Below, piece after piece: positions 45,646-52,443 of a DNA stretch of 64,000 bases. The position numbers and the translations under genes were made by a program. Position 1 is the stretch's first letter. Each line of letters starts with the position of its first letter. The stretch is taken from contig NZ_JSWG01000004.1 of NCBI RefSeq assembly GCF_000797465.1, positions 1 to 64,000 on the forward strand, given 5' to 3'. The stretch is from Psychroserpens jangbogonensis (GTDB taxonomy: Bacteria > Bacteroidota > Bacteroidia > Flavobacteriales > Flavobacteriaceae). The notes beneath the pieces were generated by a model, which made no database searches, was not told the origin of the DNA, and worked only from the letters and a program-made list of their open reading frames with translations.

Positions 45646-46753
45646 AGGGTTTGTTCTAGGGACATTAATTTTATTCTCATATAATTTAGTTGCTCAAAAC
45701 ATAAGAGGAGTCGTTTTAGATGCATACACCAATCAACCCATTGAAAGTGCTTCAGTTTATTTTGATAACACAACTATTGGCACTTCAACAAATGATAAGG
45801 GGGAATTTGAAATTCAACTGAAAGAAGGTGTGACGTCTGCTTTGGTAATTTCATTTTTAGGCTACGAAAAAGTATTACTTGACACTTATAACTCAAAACA
45901 GTTTTATAAAATAGTATTAAATGAATCTGCTGATTCTTTAGATGAAGTTGTAATTTATACTGATGATGGCATGCCAAAAGCCATAAAATTACAACAGTTT
46001 AGAGAACAATTTTTAGGGTTTTCAAAATTTGCAAAATCCTGTATGATCCTAAATGAAGACGCCCTTATTTTGAGATTTGATCAAGACAGCAAACAACTTT
46101 CAGTGAGTGCAACAGAGCCTGTAATTGTTCAAAACAATAGTCTTCAATACCAAGTTAATTTCGATATTATCGATTTTGTAATTGATTACTCTTATATAGA
46201 TGTATTGAGAGGCAATTATCAAATTAAGTCTATGTTATATTCAGGAACATCGTTTTATAAACCACTAGAAAACGATAAGCCTAAACAAGCAGAAAAGAAT
46301 AGAGAGCAAGTGTATAAAGGTTCTGTATTACACTTTATGCGTGCATTGACGAACAAGAGATTAAAAAAAGACAAGTATTTTATTTTCAGTAAAGGTTTTC
46401 GAGTAGATCCAAATAAATATATTTCTGTATCCGAAGTAGGAAATACAGATTCCTTTAATGTAAAATTAAGAGCGCCTTTATCGGTGCTTTATAAACGAGA
46501 ATTTCAATCCGAAATTGAATTACCATTAGGTTTTAAGCAAAAAATAAGTGAAGTTACTATTACTACAAATGATACTTTAAAAAGAACGATACAAGTTAAA
46601 GGCTCAACATCTAATGCTGAACCTTATTACAACGTAGAATTTATTGTTGATTCCTATGGGAATTACAGTCCGATTGATGCCTTTTACTTTATTGGGTATA
46701 TGGGGAATCAACGTGTTGGTGATTCGTTACCTTTTGATTACGAATTACCTTAA
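45632..46753 (+). CDS. CarboxypepD_reg-like exported protein
   Basis: The start at 45632 (ATGATG) gives a signal peptide MMRLKGFVLGTLILFSYNLVAQ; the product is 373 residues. Residues about 24-105 form a carboxypeptidase regulatory-like beta-sandwich (IRGVVLDAYTNQPIESASVYFDNTTIGTSTNDKGEFEI in two parts), as found at the start of TonB receptors, but no receptor barrel follows. The remainder is a beta-rich domain with YIDVLRGNYQIKSMLYSG. Related stand-alone proteins are periplasmic or outer-membrane associated with no assigned role. It overlaps the OlsF gene by 14 bases in a different frame, and its 3' end overlaps the convergent arsC gene by four bases. Confidence 0.8.
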   Translation: MMRLKGFVLGTLILFSYNLVAQNIRGVVLDAYTNQPIESASVYFDNTTIGTSTNDKGEFEIQLKEGVTSALVISFLGYEKVLLDTYNSKQFYKIVLNESADSLDEVVIYTDDGMPKAIKLQQFREQFLGFSKFAKSCMILNEDALILRFDQDSKQLSVSATEPVIVQNNSLQYQVNFDIIDFVIDYSYIDVLRGNYQIKSMLYSGTSFYKPLENDKPKQAEKNREQVYKGSVLHFMRALTNKRLKKDKYFIFSKGFRVDPNKYISVSEVGNTDSFNVKLRAPLSVLYKREFQSEIELPLGFKQKISEVTITTNDTLKRTIQVKGSTSNAEPYYNVEFIVDSYGNYSPIDAFYFIGYMGNQRVGDSLPFDYELP

Positions 46754-47169
46754 GACAAATACGTGCTCACAAAGTCTTTACAATAGTCTTTTATTTCATT
46801 CCTAGCTTTTAAAAAGGCTTCATGTTTTTCACTATCTGTGCCATTCACTTTTGATGGATCAAAAAAGTTGTGATGTAATCTCAAAGCATTTTCACTTGGA
46901 ATATAAGGACAGTTTTCATTCGCATGATCACAAACTGTTATGATAAAATCAAAGCTCACCTCTTTATACTCATCTACATTATTTGAAGTATGAGTTGTAA
47001 TATCAATCTCATCTTCTTTCATGATGGCTATAGCTCCTGGGTTTAATCCATGAGTTTCAATTCCAGCACTATAAATATTGGCTTTTTCGCTTGCAAATAG
47101 ATTAAGATAGCCATGAGCCATCTGGCTTCTGCATGAGTTTCCTGTGCACAGCACTAATATGTTTTTCAT
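46750..47169 (-). CDS. arsC: Arsenate reductase, low-molecular-weight phosphatase type (thioredoxin-coupled ArsC)
   Basis: The 139-residue protein has the P-loop CTGNSCRS with Cys8 and Arg14 (the CX5R signature of the low-molecular-weight phosphatase fold) and a second cysteine pair Cys80 and Cys87 in VCDHANENCP, spaced seven apart like the relay pair of thioredoxin-coupled ArsC. It would reduce arsenate to arsenite. It is the last gene of an arsR-DUF6428-arsC run; no arsenite exporter gene follows. Eight bases separate it from the DUF6428 gene. Confidence 0.9.
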   Translation of the reverse strand: MKNILVLCTGNSCRSQMAHGYLNLFASEKANIYSAGIETHGLNPGAIAIMKEDEIDITTHTSNNVDEYKEVSFDFIITVCDHANENCPYIPSENALRLHHNFFDPSKVNGTDSEKHEAFLKARNEIKDYCKDFVSTYLS

Positions 47170-47177
47170 AATTTATA

Positions 47178-47687
47178 TTAACAACAGTTGCTAGTTGAAG
47201 AGCAACATGCTTCAACCTTTTCTTTAGTTTTCTCTAAGGTATGTATAACCTTTTCTGGAACACCACACAATTCCTTGGCTTTACAGTCTGTTTTTTCAGA
47301 TGCTAACTTAATAAATAAGTTGCCATTGTCTATGACGAAATCATTAACAAATAATTGCGCAGTATGGAAGGTACGATTACTATATTCGAATTTAATTTCA
47401 GATTCAAGGTCATATGCTTTCATTGTACCTACTTTATTGAGAATACCTAAAGCTTTTAAAACAGACATGTGTTTTGTTTTTAAAATTTCAGCAGGACTTT
47501 CCCAAAGTTGTACAATGGTTTCATTCCATTGGTCTGATTGACTTCCGCAGTCTACAGATTCGATGGCAATATGCTTCACTTCAGTAATATGATAATTGGC
47601 AGCTACGAATTGATTTGTTGTATATTCAAATTGTAGTGTTTTATCTTGATGTTCTTCTAGTAGATTAAAAAATTCTTGAGTTTTCAT
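47178..47687 (-). CDS. DUF6428 family protein with Cys-rich tail
   Basis: The 169-residue protein matches a family common between arsR and arsC in Bacteroidota. It has EHQDKTLQFEYTTNQFVAANYHITEVKHIAIESVDCGSQ in several pieces and WNETIVQLWES, then a C-terminal tail with CKAKELCG and a final CCSSTSNCC. The clustered cysteines are suited to binding arsenite or other thiol-seeking metals, but this is inference; no activity is known. It has no signal peptide. It lies between arsR (47 bases) and arsC (8 bases). Confidence 0.78.
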   Translation of the reverse strand: MKTQEFFNLLEEHQDKTLQFEYTTNQFVAANYHITEVKHIAIESVDCGSQSDQWNETIVQLWESPAEILKTKHMSVLKALGILNKVGTMKAYDLESEIKFEYSNRTFHTAQLFVNDFVIDNGNLFIKLASEKTDCKAKELCGVPEKVIHTLEKTKEKVEACCSSTSNCC

Positions 47688-47734
47688 AATTTATAAATTT
47701 TAAGTTTCGTCTGATTGAGATAACTAACTCCCTT

Positions 47735-48064
47735 TTAAATGGAGCAGCAATTTGTTTGAGTGGTATTGAAATAGGAGTTGAATGCATCTTGAAATTCTTT
47801 AAAACGAATGGTATTTAAACAATAACAAACGCTTTTACCTTCAAAGTTTCCTTTGAGCAAACCAGCCTCATTAATGACTTTAAGATGCTGTGAAATTGTA
47901 GCTTGTGCTAATCCAATTTCATCAACAATATCATTACAGATACAGTTTTCTTGTTTGCTTATATATTGTAAAATAGCTACTCGAGCAGGATGAGCAAACA
48001 CCTTTGCAAAAGCAGCAATTTCAATAATTTGATCTGTATAAATGTCAAGTTTTGAAGCTCCCAT
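47735..48064 (-). CDS. arsR: ArsR family metalloregulator
   Basis: The start at 48064 gives a 109-residue protein. The longer frame from 48103 is rejected because the minus-7 box lies at 48100-48093, so the message would begin downstream of that codon. The winged helix is typical: AFAKVFAHPARVAILQYISK, a recognition helix AQATISQHLKVINEAGL, and the wing KGNFEGKSVCYCLN. Cysteines at 41 and 43 (CIC), 80 and 82 (CYC) and a terminal pair could bind arsenite or another thiophilic metal. It should repress its own operon through the palindrome at 48,108-48,133. Confidence 0.9.
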   Translation of the reverse strand: MGASKLDIYTDQIIEIAAFAKVFAHPARVAILQYISKQENCICNDIVDEIGLAQATISQHLKVINEAGLLKGNFEGKSVCYCLNTIRFKEFQDAFNSYFNTTQTNCCSI

Positions 48065-48092
48065 ATTAATTGTGATTATTCGTAATTGAATA

Positions 48093-48133
48093 CAAATATA
48101 CACATTGTATCGTAATATTGCAATATTACGATA
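48093..48133 (-). promoter_or_regulatory. arsR promoter with 26-bp perfect palindromic operator
   Basis: On the minus strand a TTG (48123-48121), a 20-base spacer and TATATTTG (48100-48093) form a consensus Bacteroidota promoter. A perfect palindrome with half-site TATCGTAATATTG occupies 48108-48133, covering the TTG and most of the spacer. A dimeric ArsR bound there would block RNA polymerase, which fits simple autorepression. Confidence 0.75.
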
Positions 48134-48144
48134 TGAAATAATAT

Positions 48145-48178
48145 AAAAAAACCAGAAAAGTGAATTCTCTGGTTTTAA
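48145..48178 (-). terminator. Rho-independent terminator after the TM2 gene
   Basis: On the minus strand AAAACCAGA pairs with TCTGGTTTT around an 11-base loop and runs into seven T residues. It ends the TM2 gene transcript just before the arsR promoter. Confidence 0.85.
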
Positions 48179-48186
48179 TTATTTAT

Positions 48187-48687
48187 TTAGAACCAAGGTT
48201 TTTTACCAACTTGATACGTGTTATAAAATTCTTCGTCTGATTTTGTTAAATAAATAATACCTTCAATTAATCCAATAACTCCGGGAATCCAAATTAGAAG
48301 AAGCCCGATACCTACACAAGATAAAACAGCACCAAGTATCCAAATACCTAATAGAATACCACCTTCTTTGTTGTAGCCTAAAATAAATTTATGAACTCCT
48401 AAACCACCGAAAATGATACCTAAGATGCCAGCTAATATTTTTTTATTGTCACCCGAAGCACTATTAAATGCTTCTTTCGCGCTATCTGCAAATTCGGAAG
48501 CTGTTTCTTTTGCCTCACTAGCAAACTCATTAGCTTTTTCTTTAGCTTCTCCTGCAAATTCTTTTGCGTCATCTGCAAGATCACTTGCTTTTTCACTTAC
48601 TTTATCAGCTGCTTTTTTTGCGCCTTCTTTTGCATCTCCCAACATATCGTTAAGATCGTCACTTAAATTTTTGTTATCGTCAGACAT
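48187..48687 (-). CDS. TM2 domain protein with an Ala/Lys/Glu amphipathic repeat region
   Basis: The 166-residue protein has an N-terminal helical region at about residues 12-75 made of short repeats of the type SEKASDLADDAK, EFAGEAKEKANEFASEAKE (in parts), resembling the 11-residue pattern of LEA and other stress-protective proteins. A TM2 domain follows (about 84-150), with NKKILAGILGIIFGGLGVHKFILGYNKEGG (in parts), two membrane spans and a short DEEFYNTYQ loop. It probably sits in the inner membrane with the amphipathic arm in the cytoplasm. No function is known. It is monocistronic. Confidence 0.82.
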   Translation of the reverse strand: MSDDNKNLSDDLNDMLGDAKEGAKKAADKVSEKASDLADDAKEFAGEAKEKANEFASEAKETASEFADSAKEAFNSASGDNKKILAGILGIIFGGLGVHKFILGYNKEGGILLGIWILGAVLSCVGIGLLLIWIPGVIGLIEGIIYLTKSDEEFYNTYQVGKKPWF

Positions 48688-48766
48688 AATTTTTTGATTT
48701 TTAAATGGTTAGGTTATAAATTTAACAAATTTGTTCAATATATTAGTCTATAAACGTAATCATTTG

Positions 48767-49153
48767 TTACATAAAAGCTTTGTCTATGGGTTCCCATAAT
48801 TCGATTTTATTACCATCATTATCAAGGATCCAACCAAATTTCCCATATTCATACTCTTCTATTTCACCAACTACAGTAACTCCTTCTTCTTTTAAAACCT
48901 TAATTAATTCATAAAGATTTTCAACACGATAATTAAACATAAAATCCTTTTTTGAAGGCTCGTAATATTTGGTGTCTTCTGGAAATGTACTCCATTGTGT
49001 AGAACAATCTTTTCCTTGTTTGTCTTTCCACCAAAACGTACAACCATAGTCGTCTGTATTGAAACCTAAATGTTTTCTATACCAATCTTTTGAAGCTTTT
49101 GGGTCTTTGCTTTTAAAAAACAATCCTCCTATTCCTGTAACTCTATTTTTCAT
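48767..49153 (-). CDS. VOC family protein (glyoxalase/bleomycin resistance fold)
   Basis: The 128-residue protein has the VOC pattern: GIGGLFFKSKDPKASKDWYRKHLGF at the N-terminus, the FMFNYRVENLYELIKVLKEEGV middle part (in pieces) and GWILDNDGNKIELWEP with the usual metal-ligand Glu at the end. VOC proteins are metal-dependent lyases, dioxygenases or resistance binders; no substrate is apparent. It begins one base after the DUF1801 stop region, as the last gene of the run that starts at 50,492. Confidence 0.85.
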   Translation of the reverse strand: MKNRVTGIGGLFFKSKDPKASKDWYRKHLGFNTDDYGCTFWWKDKQGKDCSTQWSTFPEDTKYYEPSKKDFMFNYRVENLYELIKVLKEEGVTVVGEIEEYEYGKFGWILDNDGNKIELWEPIDKAFM

Positions 49154-49154
49154 T

Positions 49155-49613
49155 TTATTTTTTATTTAGTGCAGTTTCATAAATGTCTATCCATTCTTCC
49201 ACAGTCATTTTTCCTAAAAGCTGTTCTATTAAATCATATGGAATATCATCGATTTTTTTAAACCGAACACAACTTTTCCCCATATCTAGTTTGTATTTGC
49301 TATGCTTTGGATATTCTGAAACAAACCAGTCGTACAATTCTTTTTTTGCATACATACCAGAATGGTATAGCGCAATAAAGTTCTTTTGAGATGCCAAATT
49401 TATAAAGGGCAACGGTGGAAATGGTTTACAATGATAGCCATTTGGATAAATAGATTTTGGAACATAGTATGCTAACATACCATAACCCATTCCAGCCTCT
49501 AAACCTTTAGGCATATGATCTTTAATAAGGTTGTGCAATTTTGTAATTGGTGCTTTTCTATCTTCTGGGAGCTGACTAATATAGTCGTCAGGTGAAGTTG
49601 AATCTGATTGCAT
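49155..49613 (-). CDS. DUF1801 domain protein
   Basis: The 152-residue protein has the DUF1801/YdhG-like layout: SPDDYISQLPEDRKAPITKLHNLIKDHMPKG in parts, the GMLAYYVP strand, ALYHSGMY, and CVRFKKIDDIPYDLIEQLL at the end. These small cytoplasmic proteins resemble iron-chaperone folds, but their function is not established. It is placed between the DUF4199 and VOC genes on the same strand with short gaps, so cotranscription is likely. Confidence 0.85.
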   Translation of the reverse strand: MQSDSTSPDDYISQLPEDRKAPITKLHNLIKDHMPKGLEAGMGYGMLAYYVPKSIYPNGYHCKPFPPLPFINLASQKNFIALYHSGMYAKKELYDWFVSEYPKHSKYKLDMGKSCVRFKKIDDIPYDLIEQLLGKMTVEEWIDIYETALNKK

Positions 49614-49624
49614 ATTGATTTAGT

Positions 49625-50086
49625 TTATTTACGTTGAAGGATTAATGCTGAAATTAAAGATATAATAAATCCTATAATAGTTACAAGCGTAAGCATAAAT
49701 ACTGCAGCAGTTGTACTAGTCATTTCAAAGATTTCATCAGCTTTTCCTTGATCAATTAGTGCTTTTTCAAAGTCACTAAAAAATGAGGGGTTTATAAATT
49801 TCGTGTAGATAAAATCTGCCATTGCGATTCCTAAACCAACCAATAATGAAATTAGAATACCAATTACGATGGCTTTGCCTAAGGAAATCATACCATTGTT
49901 TATATGATCTCTATAATGTTTTATTCCAAAATAGATAAATGAAAGTGATAAGAAAATAGAGACATAACCAAGAATCTCGTTGGTTGAATAGTCAAAGTTA
50001 TTGATTCCAATAACGAGATGAATCGTAAAAATTATAAACCCGGTTAGGAGTCCGTAAAGACCGTATTTTAGAACTGTTTGTTTCAT
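49625..50086 (-). CDS. DUF4199 domain membrane protein
   Basis: The 153-residue protein has four membrane spans, with GLYGLLTGFIIFTIHL first, LGYVSIFLSLSFIYFGIKHYRD second (a family signature), the GKAIVIGILISLLVGLGIAMADFIYTKFINPSF segment (in parts) and a last span near the C-terminus. DUF4199 proteins are restricted mostly to Bacteroidota and have no known role. It is part of the same-strand VOC-DUF4199-DUF1801-VOC run. Confidence 0.87.
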   Translation of the reverse strand: MKQTVLKYGLYGLLTGFIIFTIHLVIGINNFDYSTNEILGYVSIFLSLSFIYFGIKHYRDHINNGMISLGKAIVIGILISLLVGLGIAMADFIYTKFINPSFFSDFEKALIDQGKADEIFEMTSTTAAVFMLTLVTIIGFIISLISALILQRK

Positions 50087-50120
50087 AATATGATGATTTA
50101 AGTTGTGTGTTGTGGTTTAA

Positions 50121-50492
50121 TTAAATGTGCTGGTCAATAAGAATTGTGTTTCCATCAGGATCGTAAAACACTAAGCTTGCAGGACCAGAATCGCTGCCAT
50201 CAGTTTCTTTTTCTAGTTTCACGGCATTCGTTTTTAGATGCTCTTGAATTGTCCTAACGTCATCATATGATTCTAAGGTATTTGCACTTTGATCCCAACC
50301 TGGATTAAAGGTTAAAATATTTTGTTCAAACATACCTTGGAAAAGACCAATTATAGAATCACCATTTTTCATGATTAAATAGTTGTGCTCAATGTCTCCA
50401 GCAAATACTGAAAAGCCGATAGTTTCATAAAATGATTTTGAAGCATGAATGTCTTTTACATTCAAACTCACCGAAAATGCACCTAATTTCAT
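50121..50492 (-). CDS. VOC family protein
   Basis: The start at 50492 (MKLGAFSVSLNVKDIHASKS) is preferred over 50522, which overlaps the minus-7 box of the likely promoter; the product is 123 residues. Typical VOC features are the first strand and helix FSVSLNVKDIHASKSFYETIG, LIMKNGDSIIGLF and the final PASLVFYDPDGNTILIDQH. Activity is unknown. It is the first gene of a four-gene run with DUF4199, DUF1801 and a second VOC gene. Confidence 0.87.
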   Translation of the reverse strand: MKLGAFSVSLNVKDIHASKSFYETIGFSVFAGDIEHNYLIMKNGDSIIGLFQGMFEQNILTFNPGWDQSANTLESYDDVRTIQEHLKTNAVKLEKETDGSDSGPASLVFYDPDGNTILIDQHI

Positions 50493-50519
50493 AATAATTA
50501 GTTTTAGATTAATACAACA

Positions 50520-50583
50520 CAAAACTATGAGAAGTCCATTAGAAACAGTTCATACTAAAGTACCAAACCACTCATACTTTAGT
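50520..50583 (-). promoter_or_regulatory. Promoter region of the VOC-DUF4199 run with a 9-12-9 inverted repeat
   Basis: On the minus strand TAGTTTTG (50527-50520) fits the minus-7 consensus and lies 27 bases before the VOC start. Upstream, a perfect inverted repeat with half-site ACTAAAGTA (50554-50562) and TACTTTAGT (50575-50583), 12 bases apart, sits about where an activator would bind. It is not followed by a T tract, so it is not a terminator for the LuxR-type gene that ends at 50599. Confidence 0.5.
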
Positions 50584-50598
50584 TTAAAAGTAGGCTTT

Positions 50599-51009
50599 TT
50601 ATATAATATTGAAGTCTTTTGCTATTTGCAATGCTTGTGTGCGACGTTTTGCATTAAGTTTTGAAAGAAGATTCGAAACATGCGTTTTTATAGTGCTTTC
50701 TGAAACAAAAAGTTTCTCACCAATCTCTTTATTTGAAAGCCCTTCCGAAATACCTAAAAGCACTTCATATTCACGTTTACTAATGTCAAGATCTTTAATT
50801 TTTTTATGATTGATGTCTTCGGAAGCGACCTTTTGTTTGTGAAGACTTTTTTTATTCAAATACACACCAACGAAAAAGAAAACGATGGCGATTATTGCAA
50901 TGACAACTTCTGAATCTAAATCGCCAGAAATAACAGCATATTTACTTAACTGAAACAATAATAACAGTCCTAAAATGAGCAATCCAAAAACGATAATAGT
51001 TTTTCTCAT
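50599..51009 (-). CDS. Membrane-anchored LuxR-type HTH regulator
   Basis: The 136-residue protein has two membrane spans (about residues 4-20 and 34-51), a short charged linker, and a LuxR/GerE DNA-binding domain at about 73-133: SKREYEVLLGISEGLSNKEIGEKLFVSESTIKTHVSNLLSKL (in parts). No receiver or sensor domain is present. This architecture implies a DNA-binding domain held at the inner membrane, controlled by membrane state, proteolysis or a partner. It lies directly upstream of the VOC-DUF4199 run on the same strand, with an inverted repeat between them. It is 9 bases after the dehydrogenase gene. Confidence 0.87.
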   Translation of the reverse strand: MRKTIIVFGLLILGLLLLFQLSKYAVISGDLDSEVVIAIIAIVFFFVGVYLNKKSLHKQKVASEDINHKKIKDLDISKREYEVLLGISEGLSNKEIGEKLFVSESTIKTHVSNLLSKLNAKRRTQALQIAKDFNII

Positions 51010-51018
51010 GCGTTAAAT

Positions 51019-51954
51019 TTAGCAAAATTCTGATTTAATTTTATCTACTATAGTTTGAGCTAGTTTTTCTTTACTTTCTAAAGTCCATCCTGCGACATGA
51101 GGTGAAAGTAAAACGTTTTCTGCTGAAATAAGATATTTAAAAGCATCAGGCATTTCTGAAGAAAAAAGATTTTCAAACGATGATTTCTCATATTCTAGAA
51201 CGTCTAATCCAGCACCTAAAATTTTACTTGACTTTAAGGCCGAAACTAAATCTTGTGTGACAACGCTTTTTCCACGAGCTGTATTAATCAACCAAAATGG
51301 CTTTTGGAATGCATTTATGAATTCTGAGTTAACCATATTTATAGTTAGTAGTGATTCAGGTGTGTGTAAACTTAATACGTTTGCTTTGGCTTGGAGTTCT
51401 TCTAAACTGACTTGCTTTGCATTTTGATCTCCAACAGTTGCTTTGATATCGTAACACAAGACTTCTACATCAAAACCTTTAAGTTTTTTAGCAAAAGCTT
51501 TGCCCATATTTCCGTATCCAATGAGACCAACGGTTTTCCCGTCGAGTTCTAGCCCACGATTGTCTTCACGTAACCATTTGCCGTTGCGAACTTCACGATC
51601 TGCTTTATTAAGTTTATTAAAAAGAGACAACAACATGGCTAAACTGTGTTCACCAACAGCATTACAATTGCCTTCTGGTGCAGCAATAAGTTTGATGCCT
51701 TTTTGTTCTGCATAATTACAATCGATATTTTCTAATCCAGCACCTACACGACCAATAAATTTTAAGTTTTTAGCTGCATCTAGAAAGCGTTTATCGATTT
51801 TGAATCGACTACGAATGATAAAGCCATCATATTGCTCAATTATTTCTTCAACGGCTTCTTTTGAGGAGCTAAAGTCTTCATCATTGATGAATCCTAAAGC
51901 ATTAAGTTGCTTTATTAATAACGGATGATTGGTATCTAAGTGGAGAATTTTCAA
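51019..51954 (-). CDS. D-2-hydroxyacid dehydrogenase (phosphoglycerate dehydrogenase-like)
   Basis: The 311-residue protein has the NAD-binding loop GLIGYGNMGKAFAKKL (about residues 143-158) and the catalytic set of the family: Arg in NTARGKSVV, Glu in LDVLEYEKS and His in LLSPHVAGWT. It lacks the C-terminal ACT domain of full SerA enzymes. It could be a 3-phosphoglycerate dehydrogenase or a reductase for another 2-oxoacid. Its start overlaps the cupin stop by four bases, so the two are cotranslated. Confidence 0.9.
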   Translation of the reverse strand: MKILHLDTNHPLLIKQLNALGFINDEDFSSSKEAVEEIIEQYDGFIIRSRFKIDKRFLDAAKNLKFIGRVGAGLENIDCNYAEQKGIKLIAAPEGNCNAVGEHSLAMLLSLFNKLNKADREVRNGKWLREDNRGLELDGKTVGLIGYGNMGKAFAKKLKGFDVEVLCYDIKATVGDQNAKQVSLEELQAKANVLSLHTPESLLTINMVNSEFINAFQKPFWLINTARGKSVVTQDLVSALKSSKILGAGLDVLEYEKSSFENLFSSEMPDAFKYLISAENVLLSPHVAGWTLESKEKLAQTIVDKIKSEFC

Positions 51955-52316
51955 ATTTGAGGATATTCGGTTTGTGTTCGTTCGTGCTCTACATTTCCAG
52001 TGTGCGCTGTATCAAGTTTTTCGAATAGAAGTAAGTGGACTACTTCATCATTTTTTGTAGTTGGATTATGCTCAACACCTTTTGGTACAACAATAAGCTC
52101 ACCCTCTTTAACAACTTCTGTTCGGTCTCTAAATTGCATATATAATGTGCCTTTAATGACTTGAAACAACTCGTCTTCATCATCATGACTATGCCATACA
52201 AATTCGCCTTTTATTTTAGCTAATATCACTTGCATATTATCTACAGTTGCAATGCGATGCGGATGCCATTGTTTGGTGAACAAAGCATGTTTATCTTTTA
52301 TATTTATTGAATGCAT
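51951..52316 (-). CDS. Cupin domain protein
   Basis: The 121-residue protein is a single cupin. The metal-binding motif 1 is visible as WHSHDDEDELFQVIKGTLYMQF (in parts), with two His and one Glu, and motif 2 is VPKGVEHNPTTKND with its His. Small cupins of this kind include isomerases, dioxygenases and sensors. No activity can be assigned. It is the promoter-proximal gene of a unit with the hydroxyacid dehydrogenase and probably the LuxR-type gene. Confidence 0.87.
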   Translation of the reverse strand: MHSINIKDKHALFTKQWHPHRIATVDNMQVILAKIKGEFVWHSHDDEDELFQVIKGTLYMQFRDRTEVVKEGELIVVPKGVEHNPTTKNDEVVHLLLFEKLDTAHTGNVEHERTQTEYPQI

Positions 52317-52355
52317 AATTTATCGGCTTTTGTGTGTTTAAAGTTACAAAGATTT

Positions 52356-52443
52356 GCGTTAGTGATTAAACGATTTGTTTGAGCTCTTTTCTTTCTTGAA
52401 AGACAAAGCGAGTAGTGAAAGCACGACCTAAAAGGTAACGCCC
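52356..52443 (-). repeat. Dispersed intergenic repeat, copy 2
   Basis: Read on the minus strand the element begins GGGCGTTACC, its first base overlapping the mgtE TAG stop codon, and ends CACTAACGC. It shares both ends with copy 1 at 27,469-27,568 and an internal skeleton including GTCG, GCTTTC, TCGCTTTGTCTTTC and GAGCTC. It lies directly after a gene, as copy 1 does, and is not coding. Confidence 0.6.

Noticed and set aside
48724-48735. Perfect 12-base palindrome AACAAATTTGTT upstream of the TM2 gene
   Set aside because: It is made almost only of A and T with a short core, is easily produced by chance here, and no second copy or promoter alignment supports it.
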